Shown one piece after another: positions 1 through 5,198 of a stretch of DNA of 5,198 nucleotides. A program made the position numbers and the translations under genes. The notes under the pieces are model-generated. The model was not told where the DNA came from and did no database searches. It saw nothing but the letters and a program-made list of their open reading frames with translations. The stretch covers positions 1 through 5,198 of the forward strand of contig JBLHKE010000581.1 of NCBI GenBank assembly GCA_047619485.1, in the 5' to 3' direction. Origin of the DNA: JBLHKE01 sp047619485 (GTDB lineage: Bacteria; Verrucomicrobiota; Verrucomicrobiia; Verrucomicrobiales; DEV007). Within the stretch, counting starts at the first letter, position 1. The number at the start of each line of letters is the position of its first letter.

Positions 1-428
1 TTGAACCAGAGAGTGAACTTCTGTTTCAGCGTCTTCATAAACTCGCTGAGGTCGAACATACGCTTCAGGAAGCGGTCGCGCAGTTCCGCGTGCCTGGAGC
101 CACCAACACGCTGGGCTTCCGTAAATTTCCACTCGATCTGGATCATCGCCTCGGGGGAGTAGAGTGCCCGACAGCGCTCAAGGATCTCCGCATCACTGAG
201 GCGAGTCGCCGGTCTGGGGGGAACCTCGAGCAAGAGGTGGAAGTGATTCGATAGCATCGTCCAAGTGAGAACTCGGACTCCAGAAAACGCTTCCACCTAG
301 CGCATGACCTTGCAGAAAACATCGCGCTCATGCTCCTCGAAGTAGAACCTCCGGTCTACGACACGGATAAGGCAGTGGTAATGCTAGCTCGGGGTAAGAT
401 ATGGCAATATGCATCGACGTCGAGACAT
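1..428 (-). pseudogene. REP-associated (RAYT) / IS200-like Y1 transposase, broken by two TAG stops, cut by window edge
   Basis: Reading the minus strand from an ATG at 428-426 gives one continuous frame to base 1, interrupted only by TAG at 386-384 (codon 15) and TAG at 299-297 (codon 44). It starts MSRRRCILPYLTPS, stop, HYHCLIRVVDRRFYF, then after the second stop reads VEAFSGVRVLTWTMLSNHFHLLLEVP. The S-N-H-F-H-L-L motif (H62, H64) is the HUH metal site of Y1 single-strand DNA transposases, and the layout is that of chromosomal RAYT proteins, which act on REP palindromes. The catalytic tyrosine lies further C-terminal, beyond the left edge. No frameshift or other stop is seen in the 142 codons present. 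The likely ancestral codons are AGG (Arg) at the first stop and CAG (Gln) at the second, one substitution each; this is inferred from family resemblance. I see no REP palindrome beside it. Family assignment is confident; that it is non-functional is likely. Confidence 0.87.
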
Positions 429-464
429 GATGTAATATTTCATATTGCCTGGAATTATGCAACA

Positions 465-474
465 CTGAATTCAG
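465..474. repeat. 10-bp perfect palindrome CTGAATTCAG
   Basis: The 69-bp gap between the peptidase stop codon (498) and the broken transposase start (428) contains a perfect palindrome centred on an EcoRI-like GAATTC core. The flanking bases (A on both sides) do not extend it. It has no loop, so it is more like a dimer binding site than a terminator, and no T-run follows on either strand. It could be chance. Confidence 0.3.
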
Positions 475-497
475 ATGATCTTGGTTCTGGGTGTCCT

Positions 498-1190
498 TTA
501 CGCCCACCAGGTTTCGTTGGTCCCTCGGGTGTCGATGTGGAGGAAGCCTGAGTAGATGCCGATCCCGCCGGCGAAGTAGCCTTCGTTGCGTAGTTGGCGC
601 GCGATTTTTGAGGCCTCCCACGACCCGCAGGCAAATTTCAGATCGAGAGCGGTGTTGCGCATGTGCTGGGATTTGGACGCTCCGCCAATATGGCGATTGT
701 AACTTGGGCTGCGGTAGGCGGAGCAGATTTCTTCGAGTGGAGATCTACACCGTCGGGCGATCTCGTTTGCGACGCGCAAGGTGGGTGCAATGTTTGACCA
801 AAGCACTTTTGGCGGGACGCAGTTGCTGACGTGTCCACGTTTGCGGAAGTGGGGTGCCATCACGCGCTCGGGAGGAACATTCCTCAATCGCAGCGCCGAC
901 AGGAAGCTCTGGTAGGTCGGGTGCGAGTGGACGCCGCCACGGAAACTAATCTTCTTTTTCCCCCCAGACAGACTGCTACGGGAAGGTGAGCAACTGATCG
1001 CACTCCCGGCGAGCGCAGCAGCGGCGCCCATGAGGAAACATCGGCGGCGCAGTTCGGAACAATTTTTTGGTGTTTCGCCGCCGCTATCAGGCTGACGAGT
1101 TTGGAGAGAGAGGTTCATAAACAGGCGGGATTTCATGAATCGGCGCGTAAGCTGAACCCGTTTGGAGAAAATACACGCTTTTTTTTTCAT
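498..1190 (-). CDS. Tat-exported M15-like (DUF882/YcbK type) peptidoglycan D,D-peptidase family protein
   Basis: This 230-residue protein probably cleaves D-Ala-containing peptide cross-links of peptidoglycan outside the cytoplasm. The C-terminal half (about 85-225) is an M15_3-type fold. S157-A-Y-R-S-P precedes the zinc motif S174-Q-H176 with D183 (H-x6-D), and a second ligand motif F-L-H218-I-D220-T-R-G follows near the end; all three expected zinc ligands (H176, D183, H218) are present. The N-terminus holds a twin-arginine signal, R49-R-C-F-L-M, followed by an Ala-rich core and C67 in a poor lipobox (A-I-S-C), so a lipoprotein is possible but not convincing. Starting at 1190 leaves 47 residues before the Tat motif, which is long; M19 (1136) and M25 (1118) are alternative starts, but only 1190 has a Shine-Dalgarno-like AAGGGA upstream. 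The first codons run through nine A residues. It diverges from the membrane protein gene and points toward the transposase remnant. Activity is inferred from family. Confidence 0.85.
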   Translation of the reverse strand: MKKKACIFSKRVQLTRRFMKSRLFMNLSLQTRQPDSGGETPKNCSELRRRCFLMGAAAALAGSAISCSPSRSSLSGGKKKISFRGGVHSHPTYQSFLSALRLRNVPPERVMAPHFRKRGHVSNCVPPKVLWSNIAPTLRVANEIARRCRSPLEEICSAYRSPSYNRHIGGASKSQHMRNTALDLKFACGSWEASKIARQLRNEGYFAGGIGIYSGFLHIDTRGTNETWWA

Positions 1191-1200
1191 GTTACGCCTG

Positions 1201-1206
1201 TCCCTT
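1201..1206 (-). promoter_or_regulatory. Possible ribosome binding site AAGGGA for the M15-like gene
   Basis: On the minus strand AAGGGA lies 10 bases before the ATG at 1190. It is a partial match to the anti-Shine-Dalgarno sequence and the only such match among the candidate starts (1190, 1136, 1118), so it weakly favours the longest form. A CATAAT hexamer at 1213-1208 resembles a -10 box, but it would put the transcript start on this site and has no good -35, so I do not call it a promoter. Confidence 0.35.
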
Positions 1207-1332
1207 AATTATGTGGGAAAGTTATCTTTTCAGGGGTGTTGAGCATCATGCGGTTCTCCTTCTTGGCCGGAGCCAGAAACCAGTTGGAAATCTCACTTGC
1301 TGAGCGAAATTTTCTCCTTTTGCTATTTTAGA

Positions 1333-1890
1333 ATGGATACTCCGACTCACGCGCTCATCCCGGTCATCGTCTACGGTGTCATGCGACAGAAAGAGCTCTG
1401 CTACGGAACGCGTGGAGAGAAAATAGCGGTTTGGAGGACGGCCGTGCTGACCGGGTTCGTCGGGGCGATGCCTGATATGATGGATCCCCACGTTACTCTC
1501 GAGGAGCGATTGAACAGCTGGTCCCACTCCCTCGTTGCATGGTTCGGGTTTAGCGTGCTCTTCGGAGTGATCAGCTTGGCGCTCAAGCGGTGGGTCAGTC
1601 CCGTGTTGGCCGCCGGGCTGTCGGCGACTTATTTTTCACATATCGTCGGGGATGCGATCGCGGGTGGAGTAGGCTGGAGCTACCCTTTCGGCCACCATGT
1701 GATCGGTGATTACTACATCATCCCGGAGTGGTGGATACCTGCTGACTTTGTGTGTTTTGCGGTAGCCTATGTAGTCTACCGAGTCGTCCCGATGTTCGCC
1801 TCGAGGCGGCGCCAGCATCAGGAGGTGAAGAAGAGGAGAGAGGCGACTCTGGCGGAGGTGGGAGTTACGGCGGAGGTGGAGGGGGAATAG
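1333..1890 (+). CDS. YdjM-like integral membrane metal-dependent hydrolase family protein (DUF457-type)
   Basis: This 185-residue inner-membrane protein has three or four hydrophobic segments (about 36-47, 66-85, 91-101 and 136-155) and a basic then acidic C-terminal tail. The family signature is visible: M-D-T-P-T-H6 at the N-terminus, P47-D48-M-M-D51, W-S-H65-S-L, and S-H103-I-V-G-D107 with W-S-Y-P118-F119. In YdjM-type proteins these His and Asp residues are the presumed metal ligands; the substrate is generally unknown, and hydrolase is a family label rather than a shown activity. I start at ATG 1333 because the D-x-x-T-H-A block normally follows the initiator Met directly. An in-frame TTG at 1297 would add 12 residues (MLSEIFSFCYFR) and has GGA about nine bases upstream, whereas 1333 has no Shine-Dalgarno. 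The gene diverges from the M15-like gene across about 140 bp and stands 82 bp ahead of the DUF1080 gene on the same strand. The end of the gene is unusually G-rich. Confidence 0.78.
   Translation: MDTPTHALIPVIVYGVMRQKELCYGTRGEKIAVWRTAVLTGFVGAMPDMMDPHVTLEERLNSWSHSLVAWFGFSVLFGVISLALKRWVSPVLAAGLSATYFSHIVGDAIAGGVGWSYPFGHHVIGDYYIIPEWWIPADFVCFAVAYVVYRVVPMFASRRRQHQEVKKRREATLAEVGVTAEVEGE
1851..1879 (+). repeat. 11-bp direct repeat in a G-rich gene end
   Basis: GGCGGAGGTGG occurs at 1851-1861 and again at 1869-1879, 18 bases (six codons) apart, encoding the repeated A-E-V of the C-terminal tail, and is followed by a run of five G. The coding strand has many GG pairs here and could form a two-tier G-quadruplex in the mRNA. 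This may only reflect Glu/Gly/Val codon use in a low-complexity tail. Confidence 0.5.
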
Positions 1891-1931
1891 TCTCAGGTTC
1901 CTGTCTCCCTCGGTGGCTCAGGTGATGGTCT

Positions 1932-1961
1932 CATAGACGTTGAAACAGGCACGCGTCTATG
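1932..1961. promoter_or_regulatory. Perfect 8+8 bp inverted repeat upstream of the DUF1080 gene (candidate operator or leader hairpin)
   Basis: CATAGACG at 1932-1939 is exactly inverted as CGTCTATG at 1954-1961, with a 14-base spacer. The arm centres are 22 bp apart, about two helical turns, which suits a dimeric regulator; it could equally form an RNA stem in the leader. The right arm ends 11 bases before the ATG at 1973, so binding or folding there could affect initiation. It is not followed by a T-run and is not a terminator of the gene upstream. Confidence 0.5.
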
Positions 1962-1972
1962 TAGGCTTGAGG

Positions 1973-2671
1973 ATGTTGAAAATTTCTAAACTATTCCTAG
2001 CTGTAGCCGTCTGCGCCACGCCACTCCTCGCTGATCACCACCTGAAGAATGAGGACGAGCACCCGGGCGAGTGGGTTTCCCTGTTCGACGGCAAATCGAC
2101 CGACGGCTGGAAGAACCCCTACGAGTGGGGTGAAGTCAAAGTCGTTGACGGCGAGATCCACCTCACCGCGAACAAGAAGTTTTTCCTGATCACGGAGAAG
2201 ACGTATGCCGATTTCGTTTTTGAGGCGGAGATCAACCTACCCGAGGGCAAGGCGAACAGCGGCTTCATGTTCCGGTGTCATGTTTCACCGAACAAAGTGT
2301 CTGGCTATCAGGCAGAGGTCGATGGCTCGGATCGCTGCTGGTCTGGTGGGCTGTATGATGAGGGGCGGCGCAAGTGGTTGAATCCGGGCAAGGATGGGCA
2401 GACCAACGTGGTGGGTAAGGCGTTGAGCAAGGAGGAGGGGCTCGCGCACTTCGCTAAGCCTGAAGTGAAGGGGGCGCTCAAGCGGAAGGGTTGGAACAAG
2501 TACCGCATCGTCTGCAAGGGCGACCACATTCAGATTTTCGTCAATGGTGTGAAGACGACCGACGTCCACGACACCAAGGACGCCGAGGGTCCGATCGGCA
2601 TCCAGCACCACGGCGAGAAGGGGCAGACTTACAAGTTCCGCAACCTGCGTATCAAGGAGCTCAAGGAGTAG
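1973..2671 (+). CDS. Secreted DUF1080 protein (3-keto-disaccharide hydrolase family fold)
   Basis: This 232-residue protein is a single DUF1080 (PF06439-type) concanavalin-like beta-sandwich with an export signal. Residues 1-20 form a Sec signal (MLKISKLFL core, cleavage likely after L-L-A20). Family landmarks run in order: W34-V-S-L-F-D-G, D44-G-W, N95-S-G-F-M-F-R, G111-Y-Q-A-E-V-D-G, G126-L-Y-D-E-G-R-R-K-W-L, W174-N-K-Y-R-I, I188-F-V-N-G, G206-P-I-G-I-Q-H-H-G and F222-R-N-L-R-I-K-E-L. Characterised relatives hydrolyse 3-keto-glycosides in sugar degradation, and the family is expanded in Verrucomicrobiota and Planctomycetota; the substrate here is unknown. ATG 1973 is chosen because the signal peptide starts there and TAGG lies seven bases upstream; an in-frame TTG at 1940 would add 11 residues, but it sits inside the spacer of the inverted repeat. 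No oxidoreductase partner is seen in the window. Its stop lies 11 bp from that of the convergent propeller gene. Confidence 0.9.
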   Translation: MLKISKLFLAVAVCATPLLADHHLKNEDEHPGEWVSLFDGKSTDGWKNPYEWGEVKVVDGEIHLTANKKFFLITEKTYADFVFEAEINLPEGKANSGFMFRCHVSPNKVSGYQAEVDGSDRCWSGGLYDEGRRKWLNPGKDGQTNVVGKALSKEEGLAHFAKPEVKGALKRKGWNKYRIVCKGDHIQIFVNGVKTTDVHDTKDAEGPIGIQHHGEKGQTYKFRNLRIKELKE

Positions 2672-2682
2672 GTTCCAAATCC

Positions 2683-4884
2683 CTAGCGATCGTAATACGG
2701 CGGGTCGAGCACCAGCCCGGCGCCGCCACGCAGCTGGTAGAAACGTCGTGGCCCGAGGGTTTGGCTCTGCTGGTTCAGCTCATCTAGCGAGTTGAAGTTG
2801 ATCGGCTCTCCGGTCCCGGTGAAGGCGCGTTCGAAGAAGGCGTCGCTACCCGGAACCGACAAGTTTCTAAGGTCTCTCGAGGTGCGGACACGGAACAGGT
2901 TCCTCGTTGGCACCTGCGCATCAAATGAGAAGTTGCCGCTGTCGTCCAGATGGGGGTTGCTTAGCGAAGCCTCCCACGGGCGCCGCGCCAAGATTAAGAG
3001 CCCTGCGGAACCGTTGGCGACATAGACGCGGTCGCCGATCGCCTCCACCTGGCTGGCCTGGCCAAAGGTGTCGTAGCCTGCGACGGAGACAGGGAAGGTC
3101 GGGACGCTGATGTCGAGCGCGTAGAGGCGGAAATCGACGTTGGCGAAGTAGGCGATGTCCCCCGATTTCCCGGTGCCGCAGCAGAGGTCAAAACGGCTCA
3201 TCGACTGCGGGAGCAGAGGGATGGTTAGGTCGTAGATCTCTGTCGATGGTTCGGTATCGCCGTCTTGCAATTCGACGAAGAGCATCCCGTCACTGAGGTT
3301 GACTGCGGTCGCGCTGCGGCCAGTTGCGGCGAAGTCACCGCGGAAGCGTATCTGTGCCGGGTTGTTGACTTCGAAAATCGACACTCCCGCATCTCCAGCT
3401 GCCACGTAGGCGATTCCGTTCTGAACTTGGATGTCGAGGAACAGGCGACCGTCCACTGGCGGAAAAATCCCGGGGTTGGAAATCGCGATTGGGTTGGATG
3501 CATCGTAAACGTTCAGACCGCTCTCCGTCAGGACGTGGTAGATCAGGTTTCCGATCGCGACAAATTCCCCGATCTCTTCCAGCTGGCCGAGCAGGACCGG
3601 GTTGTCCAGGTCGGTCTCGATGTCGTAGATGAGAATGCCGCTGCCGCCGACTCCGATGTAGAGGCGCCCGCCCGTGATTTGCAGGTCGGTGATTGACGAC
3701 GGTGTCGGGTTTGGGATCTGCGTGAGTTCGATCGGTGCGGCCGGGTCGCTGACGTCGAGGAGGAATAGCCCCCGAGAGCCGTCCGAGACGAAAACTCGAT
3801 CGCCCACCACTACGAAGTGCTCGGTGAACCCGTTGTCAGAAAAGGCGTTCGCCGGGGCGGCGGGGAGTGCGGCGCTCAGGTCGACCGTGAGGATGCCGTT
3901 GTTCCCCGCGGTCGCGTAGGCGTGGTTGCCGACCACCGCGACGTCCCAGATAGGCTCGGCCGACGTGGACATGCCGAGCGGAACTGGTGCGCCCGGATTC
4001 GTGATGTCGAAGGCGTGGATCTCGTTGCGAGTTATGCCGACGAGGTAGGTCTCGGTCATCGCGACCTCGAGAAATTCTGTCCCGTTCCCAACGACTGAGC
4101 GAGCGATCGGGAAATCTGGCTCCGAGACGTCGGCGACAATGATGCCGTTGGTCGTTGCGATCCCGAGTAGTTCACCGGTGCCAGCCACGTCAGCGATCCC
4201 CAGCCCCATCACCCCTTCCCAGAGCATCGGGGGAGCTCCTGGGGAGGTGCTTAGATCGAACACGCGTATCGAGTTTGCCGCCGCAGCGATCAACAGATCA
4301 CCTTGGCGGTGCACGGCGGTGACCGAATAGAAATCACTAAATAAGGGAGTCGTTGCGGCTGGGGTTCCTCCCAGGTTCTCCGGCTTGTTCGTGTCGAGGA
4401 TATGCACGTTGCCGAACACTTGATAGTAAATGTAGCCATCTGCCGCAGTCGTATCGAGTGGTGAAAGGAAAAACTCGTCTGGCCTTGAGGTGGCGAGGAG
4501 CTCGACTGTGTCGGGTACCGAGGTGTCGAAAATTTTGAACTCGCGCCCGCTGCGGATGTAGAGGCGTCCGTTGTCGGTGAACACATCGCTGGCGCTCGTC
4601 ACTAACTCCGAGCCGAGCACCGGTTCCGGGTTCGCTGGATCGGAGAGGTCGAATGAGTGCAGTCCGCCGGAGCGCGCGGCCACATAAATCTTCTCCCCAT
4701 CCGTCGCAATCTCGCGGAAGAAACCGCGCAAGTAGCCGGGCCACTGGCCGATTTTTTCGAGCGCGAAGTGTTCTGGCTCAGTTTCGAAAGGCGATTCGCC
4801 GAGTACTGGATCGTTTGAACTCTGGGCGCAAACAAGAGGGGCGATTGCGATCAGCAACGCAGAAATCAAGATTGGGGGATACAT
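2683..4884 (-). CDS. Secreted LVIVD-repeat beta-propeller protein, 14 blades plus C-terminal domain
   Basis: This 733-residue protein starts with a Sec signal (I5-L-I-S-A-L-L-I-A-I, cleavage likely V-C-A20 before QSS). From about 58 to 633 it is a run of roughly 42-residue repeats of the form G-x-L/V-Y-V-A, then G-L-x-x-F/Y-D-L/V-S-D/N-P, then P-V-x-L-G, the LVIVD (PF08309-type) pattern found in extracellular or periplasmic beta-propellers. I count 14 repeats. Residues 635-720 are a separate beta-rich domain (L-S-N-P-H, F-S-F-D-A, L-F-R-V-R-T-S-R-D-L, ending R-R-F-Y-Q-L-R), a pattern I associate with C-terminal domains of exported verrucomicrobial proteins. The mature protein has just two cysteines, the adjacent C568-C569. 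No catalytic motif is visible, so a binding or scaffold role is likelier than enzymatic, but the function is unknown. The ATG at 4884 has no Shine-Dalgarno. It is convergent with the DUF1080 gene and divergent from the gene at 5074. Confidence 0.88.
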   Translation of the reverse strand: MYPPILISALLIAIAPLVCAQSSNDPVLGESPFETEPEHFALEKIGQWPGYLRGFFREIATDGEKIYVAARSGGLHSFDLSDPANPEPVLGSELVTSASDVFTDNGRLYIRSGREFKIFDTSVPDTVELLATSRPDEFFLSPLDTTAADGYIYYQVFGNVHILDTNKPENLGGTPAATTPLFSDFYSVTAVHRQGDLLIAAAANSIRVFDLSTSPGAPPMLWEGVMGLGIADVAGTGELLGIATTNGIIVADVSEPDFPIARSVVGNGTEFLEVAMTETYLVGITRNEIHAFDITNPGAPVPLGMSTSAEPIWDVAVVGNHAYATAGNNGILTVDLSAALPAAPANAFSDNGFTEHFVVVGDRVFVSDGSRGLFLLDVSDPAAPIELTQIPNPTPSSITDLQITGGRLYIGVGGSGILIYDIETDLDNPVLLGQLEEIGEFVAIGNLIYHVLTESGLNVYDASNPIAISNPGIFPPVDGRLFLDIQVQNGIAYVAAGDAGVSIFEVNNPAQIRFRGDFAATGRSATAVNLSDGMLFVELQDGDTEPSTEIYDLTIPLLPQSMSRFDLCCGTGKSGDIAYFANVDFRLYALDISVPTFPVSVAGYDTFGQASQVEAIGDRVYVANGSAGLLILARRPWEASLSNPHLDDSGNFSFDAQVPTRNLFRVRTSRDLRNLSVPGSDAFFERAFTGTGEPINFNSLDELNQQSQTLGPRRFYQLRGGAGLVLDPPYYDR
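2986..4686 (-). repeat. Array of 14 LVIVD-type propeller blade repeats
   Basis: Counting from the ATG at 4884, the conserved Y-V-A-like strand of each blade begins near residues 67, 108, 152, 197, 239, 280, 322, 364, 408, 448, 492, 535, 578 and 620, a spacing of 40 to 45. Blade 7 is followed by the Ala/Pro-rich stretch S-A-A-L-P-A-A-P-A-N-A (337-347) in place of the usual N-P-x-x-P-V-x-L-G, a natural boundary between two seven-bladed propellers. The repeats are diverged at DNA level, so this is an old array rather than a recent tandem duplication. Confidence 0.7.
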
Positions 4885-4896
4885 ATGGAGACTTTA

Positions 4897-4924
4897 ATCT
4901 TAGGTGCAGGAGAATTTTTTTCAA
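4897..4924 (-). promoter_or_regulatory. Candidate promoter for the propeller gene
   Basis: On the minus strand TTGAAA (4924-4919) and TAAGAT (4902-4897) are separated by 16 bases, matching the sigma-70 consensus at 5/6 and 4/6. Transcription would start near 4890, only about six bases before the ATG at 4884, so the mRNA would be nearly leaderless, in line with the absence of a Shine-Dalgarno. An A-rich run lies in the spacer. Predicted by eye only. Confidence 0.35.
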
Positions 4925-4946
4925 TTTCAGAAACGGAACAGAAATT
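4923..4946. repeat. Inverted repeat AATTTC/GAAATT next to the propeller promoter
   Basis: AATTTC at 4923-4928 is inverted as GAAATT at 4941-4946 (12-base spacer) and overlaps the proposed -35 box. A further inverted pair, AGAATTT at 4911-4917 and AAATTCT at 4942-4948, and a direct pair, CAGAAA at 4928 and 4939 (11 bp apart), share the same bases. It may be a regulator site for the divergent pair, but AT-rich DNA yields such short repeats by chance. Confidence 0.25.
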
Positions 4947-5003
4947 CTATCAAACTTTGAAGATTTTGGGATTTTTGGGTTCGCTGCTCGTCCGCTAGCG
5001 CGC

Positions 5004-5017
5004 ATGGCTACGGCCAT
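5004..5017 (+). other. Small hairpin ATGGC-TACG-GCCAT with a UNCG-type tetraloop
   Basis: A 5-bp perfect stem (5004-5008 with 5013-5017) encloses TACG closed by C-G, which in RNA read rightwards is the unusually stable C(UNCG)G tetraloop. It lies in the divergent intergenic region upstream of the proposed promoter of the last gene. The stem is short and only TTTA follows, so it is at best a weak terminator or structural element. Confidence 0.3.
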
Positions 5018-5036
5018 TTAGGGGCGTCACTTCTCA

Positions 5037-5065
5037 TTTTCAATTTGCTGGGCTGCGAGTATGTT
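5037..5065 (+). promoter_or_regulatory. Candidate promoter for the right-edge gene
   Basis: TTTTCA (5037-5042) and TATGTT (5060-5065) are 17 bases apart and each match the sigma-70 consensus at 4/6. The transcript would begin near 5072, within two or three bases of the ATG at 5074, again suggesting a leaderless or nearly leaderless mRNA. Weak by-eye prediction. Confidence 0.25.
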
Positions 5066-5073
5066 CTGGCACT

Positions 5074-5198
5074 ATGGCCAACAAAAAATCCCCAATTTTT
5101 GCTCTGATCGCGGTCGCCGGGCTGCTGGCACCGCAGATTAGCAGCGCCCAGCTCGCCCCGAAGGCGAAGGACGCAAACTATGAGATCAATGCTGCCAC
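5074..5198 (+). CDS. N-terminus of an exported protein of unknown function (cut by window edge)
   Basis: An open frame from ATG 5074 runs to the right edge (41 full codons). It begins MANKKSPIFALIAVAGLL and continues A-P-Q-I-S-S-A-Q-L-A-P-K-A-K-D-A-N-Y-E. This is a clear Sec signal peptide: a Lys-Lys n-region, a hydrophobic core at 8-18, and cleavage expected after S-S-A25 before Gln, the same A|Q style as the propeller protein. The mature part seen is too short to assign to a family. No Shine-Dalgarno precedes the ATG. An ATG at 5061 is in another frame and gives no signal peptide. It is divergent from the propeller gene and may share its control region. That it is a real gene is likely; its function cannot be told from this window. 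Confidence 0.72.
   Translation, partial: MANKKSPIFALIAVAGLLAPQISSAQLAPKAKDANYEINAA

Noticed and set aside
1..428. TAG recoded as an amino acid
   Set aside because: Three intact genes in the window terminate at TAG at exactly the expected C-termini.
143..621. Two minus-strand open frames (143-331 and 328-621) as separate small genes
   Set aside because: They lie in other frames than the HUH-containing transposase frame, and only the latter shows family motifs.
330..829. Plus-strand open frames across the transposase remnant and M15-like gene
   Set aside because: They are antisense to well-supported genes, have low-complexity Arg/Cys-rich translations and no family features.
1891..1972. Intrinsic terminator after the YdjM-like gene
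   Set aside because: The only good inverted repeat (1932-1961) has a 14-base loop and no following T-run.
3265..4098. Several 80-140 codon plus-strand open frames opposite the propeller gene
   Set aside because: They are Arg/Val-rich shadows of a 733-residue gene with clear repeat and signal-peptide structure.
2986..4686. DNA tandem repeat or recent internal duplication
   Set aside because: The blade repeats are recognisable only at protein level; I see no long near-identical DNA copies.
1..5198. CRISPR array, tRNA, phage or defence system
   Set aside because: No regularly spaced direct repeats, cloverleaf or defence/phage protein motifs are seen; orientation and content look like housekeeping and envelope genes.

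Overview
The window looks like an ordinary chromosomal segment of a member of the Verrucomicrobiota. This is an inference from gene content: a RAYT-like transposase remnant with the residue style common in that phylum, a secreted DUF1080 hydrolase, a long secreted LVIVD propeller ending in an 'RFYQL'-type C-terminal domain, and gene starts that mostly lack a Shine-Dalgarno sequence. No phylogenetic test was possible from the sequence alone.

Layout, left to right. 1-428 (minus) is the 5' part of a REP-associated Y1 transposase gene, broken by two in-frame TAG codons and cut by the window edge. 498-1190 (minus) is a Tat-exported, M15-like (DUF882/YcbK type) peptidoglycan peptidase. Divergent from it, 1333-1890 (plus) encodes a small YdjM-like integral membrane protein with predicted metal ligands. 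1973-2671 (plus) is a secreted DUF1080 (3-keto-disaccharide hydrolase fold) protein, with a perfect 8+8 bp inverted repeat just ahead of its start. 2683-4884 (minus) converges on it, with only 11 bp between the stop codons. It encodes a 733-residue secreted protein in which I count 14 LVIVD-type beta-propeller blades, most simply two seven-bladed propellers, followed by a C-terminal domain. After a 189-bp AT-richer divergent intergenic region, 5074-5198 (plus) is the start of another exported protein, cut by the right edge.

Four of the five intact or partial protein genes carry an export signal and the fifth is a membrane protein, so the window concerns the cell envelope and periplasm. The genes are not arranged as one operon: orientation alternates and each appears to have its own control region. 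I see no tRNA, rRNA, CRISPR array, complete insertion sequence or phage gene, and no convincing intrinsic terminator. I do not see evidence for a new multi-gene system. The points most worth a second look are the 14-blade propeller with its lone vicinal Cys-Cys pair, the inverted repeat before the DUF1080 gene, and the freshly decayed transposase.
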